Of a stretch of 64,000 nucleotides of DNA, positions 1-8,195 are shown in pieces. The notes below the pieces were generated by a model that was not told the origin of the DNA, made no database searches, and was given only the letters and a program-made list of their open reading frames with translations. The translations under genes were made by a program, and so were the position numbers. The number at the start of each line of letters is the position of its first letter. Within the stretch, counting starts at the first letter, position 1. The DNA is from DATBGO01 sp963695645 (lineage in GTDB: Bacteria; Actinomycetota; Actinomycetes; Streptosporangiales; Streptosporangiaceae). Location of the stretch: positions 62,001 to 126,000 of the forward strand of contig CAVOHC010000016.1 in assembly GCA_963695645.1 (NCBI GenBank), read 5' to 3'.

Positions 1-358
1 AGCCAAGATCGCGATCGTTGACCAGGGCCGGATAGTCGCCGAGGGGACCTCGGAGCAGCTTAAGGCCCGGCTGCAGGGTGATTCGGTACAGCTCGAGCTC
101 GCCGACGCCGCAAGCGCGGAACTGGCCGAGAAGGCGCTGACCCGCGTCCCGCAGGTCCGCCAGACGGCAGCGGACGATGCCACGGTGCGGGCCCGCGTCG
201 CCGACGGGCCGCGGGCACTGCCCGCCGTGCTGGCCGGGCTTGAGGCGGACGGCGTGCCCGTCGTGTCGGTGACCGTCGCGCGGCCTTCACTTGACGACGT
301 CTACCTGCACTATGCAGGCCGGTCATTCCGGCAGGCAGAAGGGATCACCGTCGCATGA
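1..358 (+). CDS. ABC exporter ATP-binding subunit, C-terminal end only (DrrA-like)
   Basis: The 5' end lies outside the window; the frame is open from base 2. What remains is the end of an ABC ATPase: a late strand (KIAIVDQGRIVAEGT) of the type that follows the H-loop, then a C-terminal accessory domain ending in SLDDVYLHYAG, typical of DrrA/CcmA-like export ATPases. The stop codon overlaps the next gene's ATG (ATGA at 355-358), so the two are translationally coupled and this subunit should energise the permease that follows. Walker motifs are not in the window, so the substrate cannot be judged. Confidence 0.85.
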   Translation, partial: AKIAIVDQGRIVAEGTSEQLKARLQGDSVQLELADAASAELAEKALTRVPQVRQTAADDATVRARVADGPRALPAVLAGLEADGVPVVSVTVARPSLDDVYLHYAGRSFRQAEGITVA

Positions 359-1131
359 ACCTCGTCCGTCAGTCCTGGGTGCTGCTCACCACCAGGTACC
401 TGCGCCAGCTCTACCGCCAGCCGGCGGTCATCGGCATTACGCTCACCCAGCCGGTGATCTGGCTGCTGCTCTTCGGAGCCCTGTTCAAGAAGGTCACCGA
501 GATCCCCGGATTCGGCGGCGGGAACTACATCACCTACCTGACGCCCGGCGTAGTCATCATGACGGCGCTGTTCTCGTCCAGCTGGACCGGCATGGCCTAT
601 ATCGAGGACATGGACTCCGGCGTCATGGACAGGTTCCTGACCGCGCCCATCCCCCGGGCTGCCCTGATCACCGCATCCCTCGCCTACCAGGCCGTCACGA
701 CCGTGGTCCAGTCCGCCGTCATCATCGCGCTGGGCTGGGCCATGGGGGCTCGCTTCCCCGGCGGCGCCGCGGGCATCGCGGCCCTGATCGCCATCTCGGT
801 GCTGATCGCGCTCGCGATGGCTGGCCTGTCCAACGGTCTCGCGCTGCTGGCCCGCCAGCGCGAGACGCTGATCGCCGCGTCGACCACGCTGGTGCTGCCG
901 CTGACCTTCTTGTCCGGTGCCTTCCTGTCGCTGCGGCTCGTCCCCGGCTGGATCGCCGCCACGGCCAGGTTCAACCCGGTCAACTGGGCGGCCAGCGCCG
1001 GGCGGCTGGCGATCAGCGGCCATTCCGGCTGGGGCACGGTGGGCTCCTATTCCGGCTTCCTCGCGATCGCGCTCGTGCTCACCGCCGCGGCGTCGACCCG
1101 GGCATTCCGCGCCTACCAGCATTCGGTCTGA
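355..1131 (+). CDS. ABC-2 type transporter permease (DrrB-like)
   Basis: A 258-residue membrane protein of the ABC-2 permease family, the usual size. About six hydrophobic segments are visible, beginning near residues 22-45 (AVIGITLTQPVIWLLLFGAL) and ending near 235-250. The family motif region around NPVNWAASAGR is present shortly before the last membrane segment. It starts at the ATG overlapping the ATPase stop codon, so the two subunits form one exporter of daunorubicin-resistance type. The substrate is unknown; drug or lipid export is a family-level inference. Confidence 0.9.
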   Translation: MNLVRQSWVLLTTRYLRQLYRQPAVIGITLTQPVIWLLLFGALFKKVTEIPGFGGGNYITYLTPGVVIMTALFSSSWTGMAYIEDMDSGVMDRFLTAPIPRAALITASLAYQAVTTVVQSAVIIALGWAMGARFPGGAAGIAALIAISVLIALAMAGLSNGLALLARQRETLIAASTTLVLPLTFLSGAFLSLRLVPGWIAATARFNPVNWAASAGRLAISGHSGWGTVGSYSGFLAIALVLTAAASTRAFRAYQHSV

Positions 1132-1163
1132 CCCGCGGCCACCGTGACCGGGCCCGCCTGGCT

Positions 1164-1224
1164 TTCATGATCATGGTCGATAGGTGGGGTCCCGGCCCCA
1201 CCGGAAGCCCATGATCACGGAACC
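1164..1224. repeat. dispersed palindromic intergenic element, copy A
   Basis: An imperfect inverted repeat with GATCATG-containing outer arms and a 7-bp GGTGGGG/CCCCACC inner stem (1183-1189 and 1196-1202). It lies just past the permease stop, between convergent genes, so it could also act as a bidirectional terminator, although no T-run follows. Its reverse complement aligns closely with the element at 49991-50050. Confidence 0.6.
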
Positions 1225-1257
1225 ATGGCCTCGCGGGCGCGCGACCAGCCTTGCCGC

Positions 1258-3756
1258 TTACTGTGACCGCAGGGTTGCGGCCGGCCGCGTGCGCGCCGCA
1301 ATGGCGGCGGGGACCGACGTCAGCAGGTTGCCGGCTGCTGCCAGCGCGACCGCACCAGCGATGAGGACTGGCACCGGGACCTCGGTAACAGGGACCGCGC
1401 CGATGGACCCGGCAAACCCGTGCCACGCGAGGCGTCCGACCGCGATACCCAGCGGCAGCCCGACCGCCACGGCGATCAGCAGCGTCATTGTGGTCTGCCA
1501 GGCGATGACGGCCCGGACCTGCGCCCTGGTCATGCCCAGGGTCTTAAGCAGTGCCAGTTCCGGCCGGCGCCGCCGTACCGAGCTCAAGACCGTCAGTGCC
1601 AGGGACAGCACGGCCGCCGTCGTCAGGCCCAGCGCGAGCGCCAGCGGCTGCCTGCCCATCTGGCTGGCGTAGAGGACCGCCGAGGCCAGCGCACCGCGCA
1701 GCTCATAGGTACCGCCAGGAAACCCGTCCGGGCGGGCCGCCACGATCCGGTGGATCAGCTGGCGGCGCTGCGCCGCGGTGGCACCGGGAGCGAGGTCGAT
1801 GGCCACCGCGCTGGGCAGGTCGAGCCCCGCGGCGGCGGCCCTGGTCAGCTTCTCGCCGCGCGGCTTGCCCTCGGCGGCCAGCAACGTCTCCTCCGGCAGC
1901 ATCGCCCCGCGCCCGAGCGACACATGATCCCCGGTAGCCAGGCCGAACGAGGGCAGCGTCACGGTGCCGGTGATCGTCAGAGTGCGGGTGAACGGCGGCG
2001 GGCCGAACCGCACCGTGTCGCCGATCTTCTTGCCGAGTTCCCGCAGCGTCGCGTTCCCGAGCTCGATCTGGTCACCGGAGCCCATCGGCTGGCCGCTGGT
2101 GGTGGGCGGCTGGACAGTCCCGAGATCACGCCGGACTCCCATCACCGGGACCACCCGGCCGTCGATGGGAAGCTGGCCGAAGGAGAGCTCCGACCAGCCG
2201 GCGACCGCCCGCTGGCCGCTGATCAGGCGGTTCATCACCCCGGGCAGAAACGGCCCGTAGCCGCCTTCGGACTGGATGACGATGTCCCAGTCCCAGCCGT
2301 ACCTGGCCGGGTGCGACACGAGCCCGGTCAGGCTGGCGCCGAAGACCACGGCGGTGACGACCGAGGTGACGGCCGCGACCGAGCCGAGCATGGCGGACCG
2401 GACCGGTGCCGCCCGCGTACCGGAACCCGGCTCTAGGGCGTTGCGGCTGCCGATCACCGCGGCGGCAGGCAGGCCGGCCCTGGCCGCCGCCCGAGCTACC
2501 GCTGATCCCCGTGGCGCGGCCGCCCCGCGCCGCTGCCTGGCTGACCGCGCAGCCAGGGCGGTCAGCAGGCTCAGCATGACGATGGCCAGGCTCGCCGCAC
2601 CAGCGCCGAGTACCAGGCCATCCACCCGGATTCCGCGGGCGGGGTCGAAATCGCGGACCGGTCCGACCGGTGCTAGCGGGGAGAGAGCCACCGCGCCCGC
2701 GACCGCGAGGGCAATGCCGCCGGTGACCGCCAGCAGCCCGGGCAGGCCGGCCGCCAGGGCGGCCTGGCGGCGGCTACCGCCGAGCATCCGCAGCACCGCG
2801 GCGTCCGGCGCGGACCTGCTGATCAGCTGGGTGAGGCCCTGCCCGACCAGGACCACCATGGCCAGCGCGGCGATGCCGCCGAAGATAGTGAGGGCGATCG
2901 CCTGCGGCTGAATCGACTGCTGGACATGTGCGCGGATGATGTCGGGCCGGTTCAGGCTGAAGGCCAGGCCCGATCCTGGATGACCGGTGACCCGGTTTTC
3001 CCGCTGCTGCATCGCGCGGGCCAGCCCGTCAAGCTCCTTCTGCAGCGCGGGAATCCCGGCGGTGCCGGCTGCAAGGCGCACCGCGACCCACGCGAAACCG
3101 TACTCGGGCAGGACCTGGCGGGTAGCTCCAGGGGGCAGGATGCCTTCCTGGTTCTGGTCCGAGGAGTCGACCAGGACCGGCGGGATCTGCACGATCGCCG
3201 CCACCCGGTAGACCCGGTAGAACGGTTTCCCGACCGGCAGCTCGGCGGAGCTGAGGCGCTGGAACGCGTAGCTAACCTGGCCGCCGACGCCGGCCCCGAA
3301 GGCCCGGGCCACGGCGGGCGTGACCACGATCTGGCTGGTGGCCGACAGCGGCGGCAGCCGCCCGGCCAGCACGGTCATCCGGTCCTGGCGGAAGTACTCG
3401 CCGTCCAGGCTGCCGTTGATACCGGGGGCCGTAAAGGCCCGGTCGATGCGACCATGGATGACAGCCGCGGCGCTCAGGCCGATATAGGTGGCGCTGGAGA
3501 CAACGCCGGGCAGCTGCGAGATCAGCCTGATCGGTCGCAGCACTGGCTCGGCGGGCAGCGTGCCCGGCACGTTCACGAACACGTCGCTGGCCTTGATCGA
3601 GGTGAGGTAGCGGCCGTAAGCCGTGGAAGTGCGCCGCGCCCCTGCAACGGCGCCGAGAGCCACCGAGCCGAGCAGGCCAGCGAGCAGCGCCACCAGCAGC
3701 GCCTGCCGCCAGGACCGGCGTCCGGTGGCCCGCCATAGGTACAGCGCCCTGCTCAT
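1258..3756 (-). CDS. FtsX-type ABC transporter permease (MacB-like, duplicated FtsX domains)
   Basis: A protein of 832 residues with the layout of large actinobacterial FtsX permeases: one N-terminal membrane segment (about 20-40), a long extracellular region, a first FtsX block near residues 260-400, a second extracellular region, and a last FtsX block of three segments with the conserved LALLKTLGMTRAQVRAVIAWQ region. The start chosen is the ATG at 3756 (MSRALYLWRATGRRSW), which begins just before the first membrane segment; the frame stays open further upstream but that part has no protein-like character. No ATPase gene is adjacent, which is unusual because these permeases normally pair with a LolD-like ATPase. 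Confidence 0.85.
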   Translation of the reverse strand: MSRALYLWRATGRRSWRQALLVALLAGLLGSVALGAVAGARRTSTAYGRYLTSIKASDVFVNVPGTLPAEPVLRPIRLISQLPGVVSSATYIGLSAAAVIHGRIDRAFTAPGINGSLDGEYFRQDRMTVLAGRLPPLSATSQIVVTPAVARAFGAGVGGQVSYAFQRLSSAELPVGKPFYRVYRVAAIVQIPPVLVDSSDQNQEGILPPGATRQVLPEYGFAWVAVRLAAGTAGIPALQKELDGLARAMQQRENRVTGHPGSGLAFSLNRPDIIRAHVQQSIQPQAIALTIFGGIAALAMVVLVGQGLTQLISRSAPDAAVLRMLGGSRRQAALAAGLPGLLAVTGGIALAVAGAVALSPLAPVGPVRDFDPARGIRVDGLVLGAGAASLAIVMLSLLTALAARSARQRRGAAAPRGSAVARAAARAGLPAAAVIGSRNALEPGSGTRAAPVRSAMLGSVAAVTSVVTAVVFGASLTGLVSHPARYGWDWDIVIQSEGGYGPFLPGVMNRLISGQRAVAGWSELSFGQLPIDGRVVPVMGVRRDLGTVQPPTTSGQPMGSGDQIELGNATLRELGKKIGDTVRFGPPPFTRTLTITGTVTLPSFGLATGDHVSLGRGAMLPEETLLAAEGKPRGEKLTRAAAAGLDLPSAVAIDLAPGATAAQRRQLIHRIVAARPDGFPGGTYELRGALASAVLYASQMGRQPLALALGLTTAAVLSLALTVLSSVRRRRPELALLKTLGMTRAQVRAVIAWQTTMTLLIAVAVGLPLGIAVGRLAWHGFAGSIGAVPVTEVPVPVLIAGAVALAAAGNLLTSVPAAIAARTRPAATLRSQ

Positions 3757-3969
3757 TGCGGCACCGCCGGCTGGTCTGTCACCTGAGCGGCGGCCATTCC
3801 CGCTGCCATGGCACCTATTGTCGGCCCGCTGCCAGCCGGAGACAGGATGGCTTGCACCACAGCAGCGGGGATGCCAGCATCCCCATGGCGGGGCCCGGGC
3901 GCGAAGCCCTGAGCAGCCCCGGTCGAGAGGGCCGACGAGCATGACATCGTCAGGATCAGCTCCATGCCC

Positions 3970-3996
3970 GCCAGGCATCCATGATCATGGAATGAG
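3970..3996. repeat. solo arm of the dispersed palindromic element, copy C
   Basis: A short palindrome (ATCCATGATCATGGAAT) between the FtsX permease and rlmB. It matches the outer arm of the elements at 1164-1224 and 49991-50050 but lacks the GGGGTCCCGGCCCC core. Confidence 0.35.
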
Positions 3997-4014
3997 AGCC
4001 TCGCGGCGGACGGG

Positions 4015-5169
4015 CTAGCGGGTGGCCGCCGATCGCGCCCTGGCCACTTCGTACAGCGCGATGCTGGCGGCGACGCCAGCGTTCAGTGACTGCGCCGCAG
4101 CGGAGATCGGGATCCTGGTCAGGACATCGCAGCGCTGCGCGACGAGCCTGGACAGCCCCCGGCCCTCCGACCCGACGACCAGCACAAGCGGGGAGTCCGC
4201 CAGCTCAAGCTCGCTGATCGGCGTGTCGCCGCCCCCGTCAAGGCCGGCGATGAACAGCCCGGCTTCCTGATAACCGGCCAGGACCCGGACCAGGTTCGCC
4301 GCCTGGGCGACCGGCACCCGGGCCAGCGCCCCGGCCGACGCCTTCCAGGCTCCTGCGGTCACGCCGGCGGAGCGCCGCACCGGCACCAGCACGCCGTGCC
4401 CGCCGAACGCGGCCACCGAGCGGACCACCGCGCCCAGGTTCCTCGGGTCCGTGACACCGTCGAGCGCGACGATGAGCGGCTGCTCTGCGGCCGCACGCGC
4501 GCGGGCGACCAGGTCATCGGGGTGCGCGTACGCATAAGGCTTGACCCGCAGCGCCATCCCCTGGTGCACCGCACCGGCGGTGAGCCGGTCCAGTTCGTCG
4601 CGCCCGGCCTCGACCACCGGGATCCTGGCGTCGGCGGCCAGCGTGATCGCCTCGCTGATCCGGTCGTCGGCGTCCAGCCGCGGTCCGACGTGCAGCGCAG
4701 TGGCAGGCACGGCGGCGCGCAGCGATTCAAGAACCGCATTCCTCCCAGCGACCACCTCAGTGCCGCCAGGCGACCGGGATTTCGACGCATAACGGCCAGC
4801 GGGCGCCGGTCCCGCGGACCCTCGTGAGCCACCGCGGGCGGCGCCGCCGGCGGGCGCCGGTCCCGCGGACCTGCGTGAGCCACTGCGGGCGCCGCTGCCA
4901 GCGGGCGCCGGTCCCGCGAACCCGCGGGACGTACCGCGGGCGGCGGCCGCGCCAGCCGCGCCCGAGCCGGCTGGACCGGCCACGCCGGCTGGACCGGCCG
5001 CGCCCCCGGCCCGGCGCTGCGCGGGATGGCCGGGCCGCAGCTGCGCGGGCGGGGTGGGGCCCTTGCCCTCGAGCCGCCGCTTGCCGTAACCGCCGGTGCC
5101 CGGACGGGGCTTTCCTGACTTGGTGCGGCCGCCCGGCCCGGGCCGTGCCTGCCTGCCTGCGTTGCTCAC
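4015..5169 (-). CDS. rlmB: 23S rRNA (guanosine-2'-O-)-methyltransferase RlmB / TrmH-family SpoU methylase
   Basis: Methylates a ribose 2'-OH in rRNA using SAM. The C-terminal ~240 residues hold an RNA-binding substrate domain (from GRNAVLESL) and the SPOUT knot with all three motifs: NLGAVVRSVAAFG, VVGSEGRGLSRL and PISAAAQSLNAGVAASIALYE. The N-terminal ~130 residues are basic, rich in Gly, Ala, Pro and Arg, and contain a 51-bp (17-residue) duplication at about 4799-4930; such tails occur in actinobacterial RlmB but this one is long. The GTG start at 5169 overlaps the cysS stop (GTGA), so it is the second gene of a cysS-rlmB operon. Confidence 0.95.
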   Translation of the reverse strand: MSNAGRQARPGPGGRTKSGKPRPGTGGYGKRRLEGKGPTPPAQLRPGHPAQRRAGGAAGPAGVAGPAGSGAAGAAAARGTSRGFAGPAPAGSGARSGSRRSAGPAPAGGAARGGSRGSAGPAPAGRYASKSRSPGGTEVVAGRNAVLESLRAAVPATALHVGPRLDADDRISEAITLAADARIPVVEAGRDELDRLTAGAVHQGMALRVKPYAYAHPDDLVARARAAAEQPLIVALDGVTDPRNLGAVVRSVAAFGGHGVLVPVRRSAGVTAGAWKASAGALARVPVAQAANLVRVLAGYQEAGLFIAGLDGGGDTPISELELADSPLVLVVGSEGRGLSRLVAQRCDVLTRIPISAAAQSLNAGVAASIALYEVARARSAATR

Positions 5170-6575
5170 CGGCTCAGCTCCCAGCGCGGCCCGCGCGGGG
5201 TGTCCTCGACCAGGATCCCGGCTGCGGTCAGCCCATCCCTGATCGCGTCCGCGGCCGCATAGTCCTTTCTGTCACGTGCGGCTTGCCGTTGCTGCAGCGC
5301 CACGCCGACCAGCGCGTCGACCACGCTGTGCAGGTCACCGTCACCGCCGCTGGTCGCCCACGGCTCGGCGAGCGGATCGAGGCCTAGCACCCAGAGCATC
5401 GCCCGGACCTGCGCGGCATGCTTGGCCGCGCCCGCCGAGTCCCCGGCGGCCAGCGCGCTGTTGCCGTCCCTGACCGTCTCGTGCACGATTGCCAGTGCCT
5501 GCGGTACCCCAAGATCGTCGTCGAGCGCCGCGATGAACGCGGCAGACAGCGCCGCATCGGCGGGCCCGTGCGACCCGCCCGGGCCATCGGCGGCCTGCGC
5601 GGCCCTGGTCACGAAGCCCTCGATCCGGCGATAGGCAGCTGCGGACTCGTCTAGCGCCTCGCGGGTGTACTCGACGTCCGAGCGGTAGTGGGCCTGGCCA
5701 AGGTAGTAACGCAGCTCGACCGGCCGCACCTGCATGATCATGACGTCCACCAGCAGCGAGTTGCCCAGCGACTTGCTCATCTTGGCCCCGGCGAGGTGCA
5801 GCAGCCCGTTGTGCATCCAGTACCTGGCAAAACCGTCACCAGCTGCCCTGGACTGGGCAAGCTCGTTCTCGTGGTGCGGGAAGACCAGGTCAAGGCCGCC
5901 GCCGTGGATGTCGAAGGTCTTGCCAAGGTACTTGGTCGCCATCGCCGAGCACTCCAGGTGCCAGCCGGGCCGGCCAGGTCCCCATGGCGTCTCCCAGGAC
6001 GGCTCGCCCGGCTTGGCCCCCTTCCACAGGGCGAAGTCACGCGGGTCGCGCTTGGCCCCGCCGCCGTCGGTGTCGTCGGCGGCCCGCATGTGCTCAAGCC
6101 GCTGACCGGACAGCGCACCGTAGGCCGGGTAGGAGAGCACGTCGAAGTAGACGTCGCCGCCGGCCGCGTAGGCGTGCCCGCTGTCGATCAGCCGCCGCAT
6201 CAGCGCGATCATCTCGGGCACGTGCCCGGTTGCCCGCGGCTCGACGTCCGGCGGCAGGCAGCCGAGCGCGTTGTAGGCGCGGGTGAACGCCCGCTGGTTC
6301 CGCTCGGCTACCGCCCACCAGGCGCTGCCCTCGTGCTGGGCGGCGTGCAGGATCTTGTCGTCGATGTCGGTCACGTTCCGGCAGAATGTCACCTGGTAGC
6401 CGCTGGCCCGCAGCCACCTGGTGAGGATGTCGAAGTTGACGCCCGACCTGATGTGGCCGATGTGCGGTGGCGCCTGCACCGTGGCCCCGCACAGGTACAA
6501 CGACGCTCGCCCTGGTATTACCGGAGTGAACTCGCGCACCGAGCGCGCGGCAGTGTCGTAGAAACGCAGCACCAT
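5166..6575 (-). CDS. cysS: cysteine--tRNA ligase
   Basis: A 469-residue class I aminoacyl-tRNA synthetase that charges tRNA-Cys. The HIGH motif is at residues 38-41 (PPHIGH), KMSKS at 265-269, and the zinc ligands C29, C209, H234 and E238 stand at the positions known from E. coli CysS. CRNVTDIDDK supports CysS and argues against the mycothiol ligase MshC. The ATG at 6575 lies six bases after a TAGCCT hexamer with no Shine-Dalgarno, so the mRNA may be leaderless. In actinobacteria it commonly follows ispF; here a dioxygenase and a membrane-protein gene come between them. Confidence 0.97.
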   Translation of the reverse strand: MVLRFYDTAARSVREFTPVIPGRASLYLCGATVQAPPHIGHIRSGVNFDILTRWLRASGYQVTFCRNVTDIDDKILHAAQHEGSAWWAVAERNQRAFTRAYNALGCLPPDVEPRATGHVPEMIALMRRLIDSGHAYAAGGDVYFDVLSYPAYGALSGQRLEHMRAADDTDGGGAKRDPRDFALWKGAKPGEPSWETPWGPGRPGWHLECSAMATKYLGKTFDIHGGGLDLVFPHHENELAQSRAAGDGFARYWMHNGLLHLAGAKMSKSLGNSLLVDVMIMQVRPVELRYYLGQAHYRSDVEYTREALDESAAAYRRIEGFVTRAAQAADGPGGSHGPADAALSAAFIAALDDDLGVPQALAIVHETVRDGNSALAAGDSAGAAKHAAQVRAMLWVLGLDPLAEPWATSGGDGDLHSVVDALVGVALQQRQAARDRKDYAAADAIRDGLTAAGILVEDTPRGPRWELSR

Positions 6576-6609
6576 GCAGTAAGGCTACGGGACGTCGCCA
6601 TCGGCCCGC

Positions 6610-6723
6610 GGCGCGTGCCGCCGCCCTGGCGCCAGCCGGCGCGTCGATGACGAAGCCGGGGCGGCGGCAGAAAGCCGGCGTCGCGTCCATGTCGCGGACC
6701 GCCAGGTTCAGCTGACTGAGCAC
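6610..6723 (-). pseudogene. remnant of a VOC/glyoxalase-superfamily gene
   Basis: Reading from a GTG at 6723, the first ~30 residues (MLSQLNLAVRDMDATPAFCR, then RPGFVIDAP) match the first strand and helix of a vicinal-oxygen-chelate domain. After that the similarity stops and the frame runs into cysS. A complete domain needs about 120 residues, so this is a broken fragment. Identification rests on the short N-terminal motif only. Confidence 0.4.
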
Positions 6724-6780
6724 CGGCTGGCGACCACCGCCACCTCCCAGTCGTCGCTCTCGCCCGCCGCCCCCGCCCGG

Positions 6781-7968
6781 TCAGCCGCGGGCGCCCCCGG
6801 CCCAGCTCCAGGCGTATTCCTGGTCCTCGGACTGACGGCTTGCCGGGCCGAGCAACAGCGGCCTGAAGGTGTCGATCATGACAGCCGTCTCGTCGGTGCT
6901 GGTGCGCCCTTCCTGCAGGCCGCGGACCGCCGCCTCGACCGCCCCCGGCTGCGGCCCGTGCGTGCAGCCCGACGGGTGCAAGGTGATCGACCCGATGCCG
7001 ACCCCGGAGCCCTTGCGCGCGGTGTAGTCCCCGGCCACGTAATACATCATCTCGTCGGAATCCACGTTGTGATGGTTGTACGGGATAGGCACCGCGCCGT
7101 CGTCGAAGTCGAGCGGCCGCGGGCAGAACGAGCAGATCACGAAGTTCGGTCCCTCGAATGTCTGGTGCACGGGAGGCGGCGCGTGCGTGCGCTTAACGAT
7201 CGGCTCGAAGTCAGCGATATTGAACGCGTACGGGTACAGGCAACCGTCCCAGCCCACCACGTCGAACGGATGGTGGGCGTAGGTGAGGCGGGTGAGGCCA
7301 TCGCGGTTGCGCACGATGACGGGCACCTCCTCACCCTCGGCAAGCAGCGGGCCATCCGGGCCGCGCAGGTCCCGCTCGGAGTACGGCGCGTGCTCAAGGA
7401 ACTGGCCATATTGCGACAGATAGCGCCGTGGCGGCCTGATGTGCCCGCGCGCCTCGATGACCAGCGCATGCACCGGCTCGCCGCCAGGAATCCAGCGGTG
7501 GATGGTTCCCCTGGGCACGACGACATAATCGCCTGCGGTTGCGTTGATCGCTCCGTACACGGACTCGAACCGGGCGGAGCCGGTCCTGAGGTAGATCGTC
7601 TCGTCGCCGGTCGAATTCCGGTAGAGTTCCGAGGGCGCGTCGGCCGCGGTGAACGAGATGCGCACGTCGTCGTTGGCCAGCAGCACCTGCCTGCCGAGCA
7701 CAAGGTCGCCGCCGCCTGGAAGCTCCTGGGTGCGGAAATGCCGCGGCAGCAGCGGATGGTTGGGCATGATGCCCGCCAGCGCCTCGGCATCCTCGACTCC
7801 GGCACTCTTCACGATCGCGGTCGGCAGGTGCGCGTGATAGAGCAACGAGGAATCGGAAACGAACCCTTCCTCGCCCATCAGTTCCTCGGCATAGAGGCCG
7901 CCGTCGGGACGATGGAAACGGATGTGACGCTTTCTGGGAATCTCCCCAGTCACCCGGTAATACGGCAT
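6781..7968 (-). CDS. hmgA: homogentisate 1,2-dioxygenase family protein
   Basis: A 395-residue cupin-fold, non-haem iron dioxygenase. Family hallmarks are the iron-ligand region NHHNVDSDEMMYYVAGDY, the later LHPSGCTHGPQPGAVE, and VVPRGTIHRWIPGG in the N-terminal cupin. The known enzyme opens homogentisate to maleylacetoacetate in tyrosine breakdown. The start is the ATG at 7968, with a strong AAAGGAGACC Shine-Dalgarno; a longer frame upstream is not needed. No other tyrosine-degradation gene is nearby, so the true substrate remains an inference. It diverges from the DUF2637 gene. Confidence 0.85.
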   Translation of the reverse strand: MPYYRVTGEIPRKRHIRFHRPDGGLYAEELMGEEGFVSDSSLLYHAHLPTAIVKSAGVEDAEALAGIMPNHPLLPRHFRTQELPGGGDLVLGRQVLLANDDVRISFTAADAPSELYRNSTGDETIYLRTGSARFESVYGAINATAGDYVVVPRGTIHRWIPGGEPVHALVIEARGHIRPPRRYLSQYGQFLEHAPYSERDLRGPDGPLLAEGEEVPVIVRNRDGLTRLTYAHHPFDVVGWDGCLYPYAFNIADFEPIVKRTHAPPPVHQTFEGPNFVICSFCPRPLDFDDGAVPIPYNHHNVDSDEMMYYVAGDYTARKGSGVGIGSITLHPSGCTHGPQPGAVEAAVRGLQEGRTSTDETAVMIDTFRPLLLGPASRQSEDQEYAWSWAGGARG

Positions 7969-8126
7969 GTGGTCTCCTTTTGACGCTGAGGTCACTGGCA
8001 CCCGGTCCGGCCATCCTTCACCGGAAACCCAAGCTCCTGCGGTGCCGCCGATGGACACCTGCAGCTGCAGTGCAGGTAACAGTTCCGAGCTGCCGGTCCG
8101 GCCAGGGCACCGCTGCCCTCCCCCGA

Positions 8127-8157
8127 CTATAAGCTGACGGCCTCTATAGGCTGACGG
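8127..8157. promoter_or_regulatory. 17-bp-spaced direct repeat in the hmgA/DUF2637 divergent region
   Basis: CTATAAGCTGACGG at 8127-8140 and CTATAGGCTGACGG at 8144-8157 form a near-perfect direct repeat, 17 bp apart, upstream of both divergent genes. Both copies contain a TATA(A/G)G hexamer that could be a -10 box. It may be an operator or an overlapping promoter; no regulator is identified. Confidence 0.3.
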
Positions 8158-8195
8158 GCGCGACAGTCACCATCGCGCAGGAAGGACGATCGGCC

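Noticed and set aside
3753..3965. A 70-codon minus-strand frame whose stop overlaps the FtsX permease start (ATGA)
   Set aside because: The overlap is tempting, but the frame lacks a convincing ribosome site, is Ala/Gly/Pro rich and resembles no ATPase or other family.
3757..3978. N-terminal extension of the FtsX permease up to 3978
   Set aside because: The extra 74 residues are Arg/Cys/Gly rich without protein character; the family start MSRALYLWR at 3756 precedes the first membrane helix as expected.
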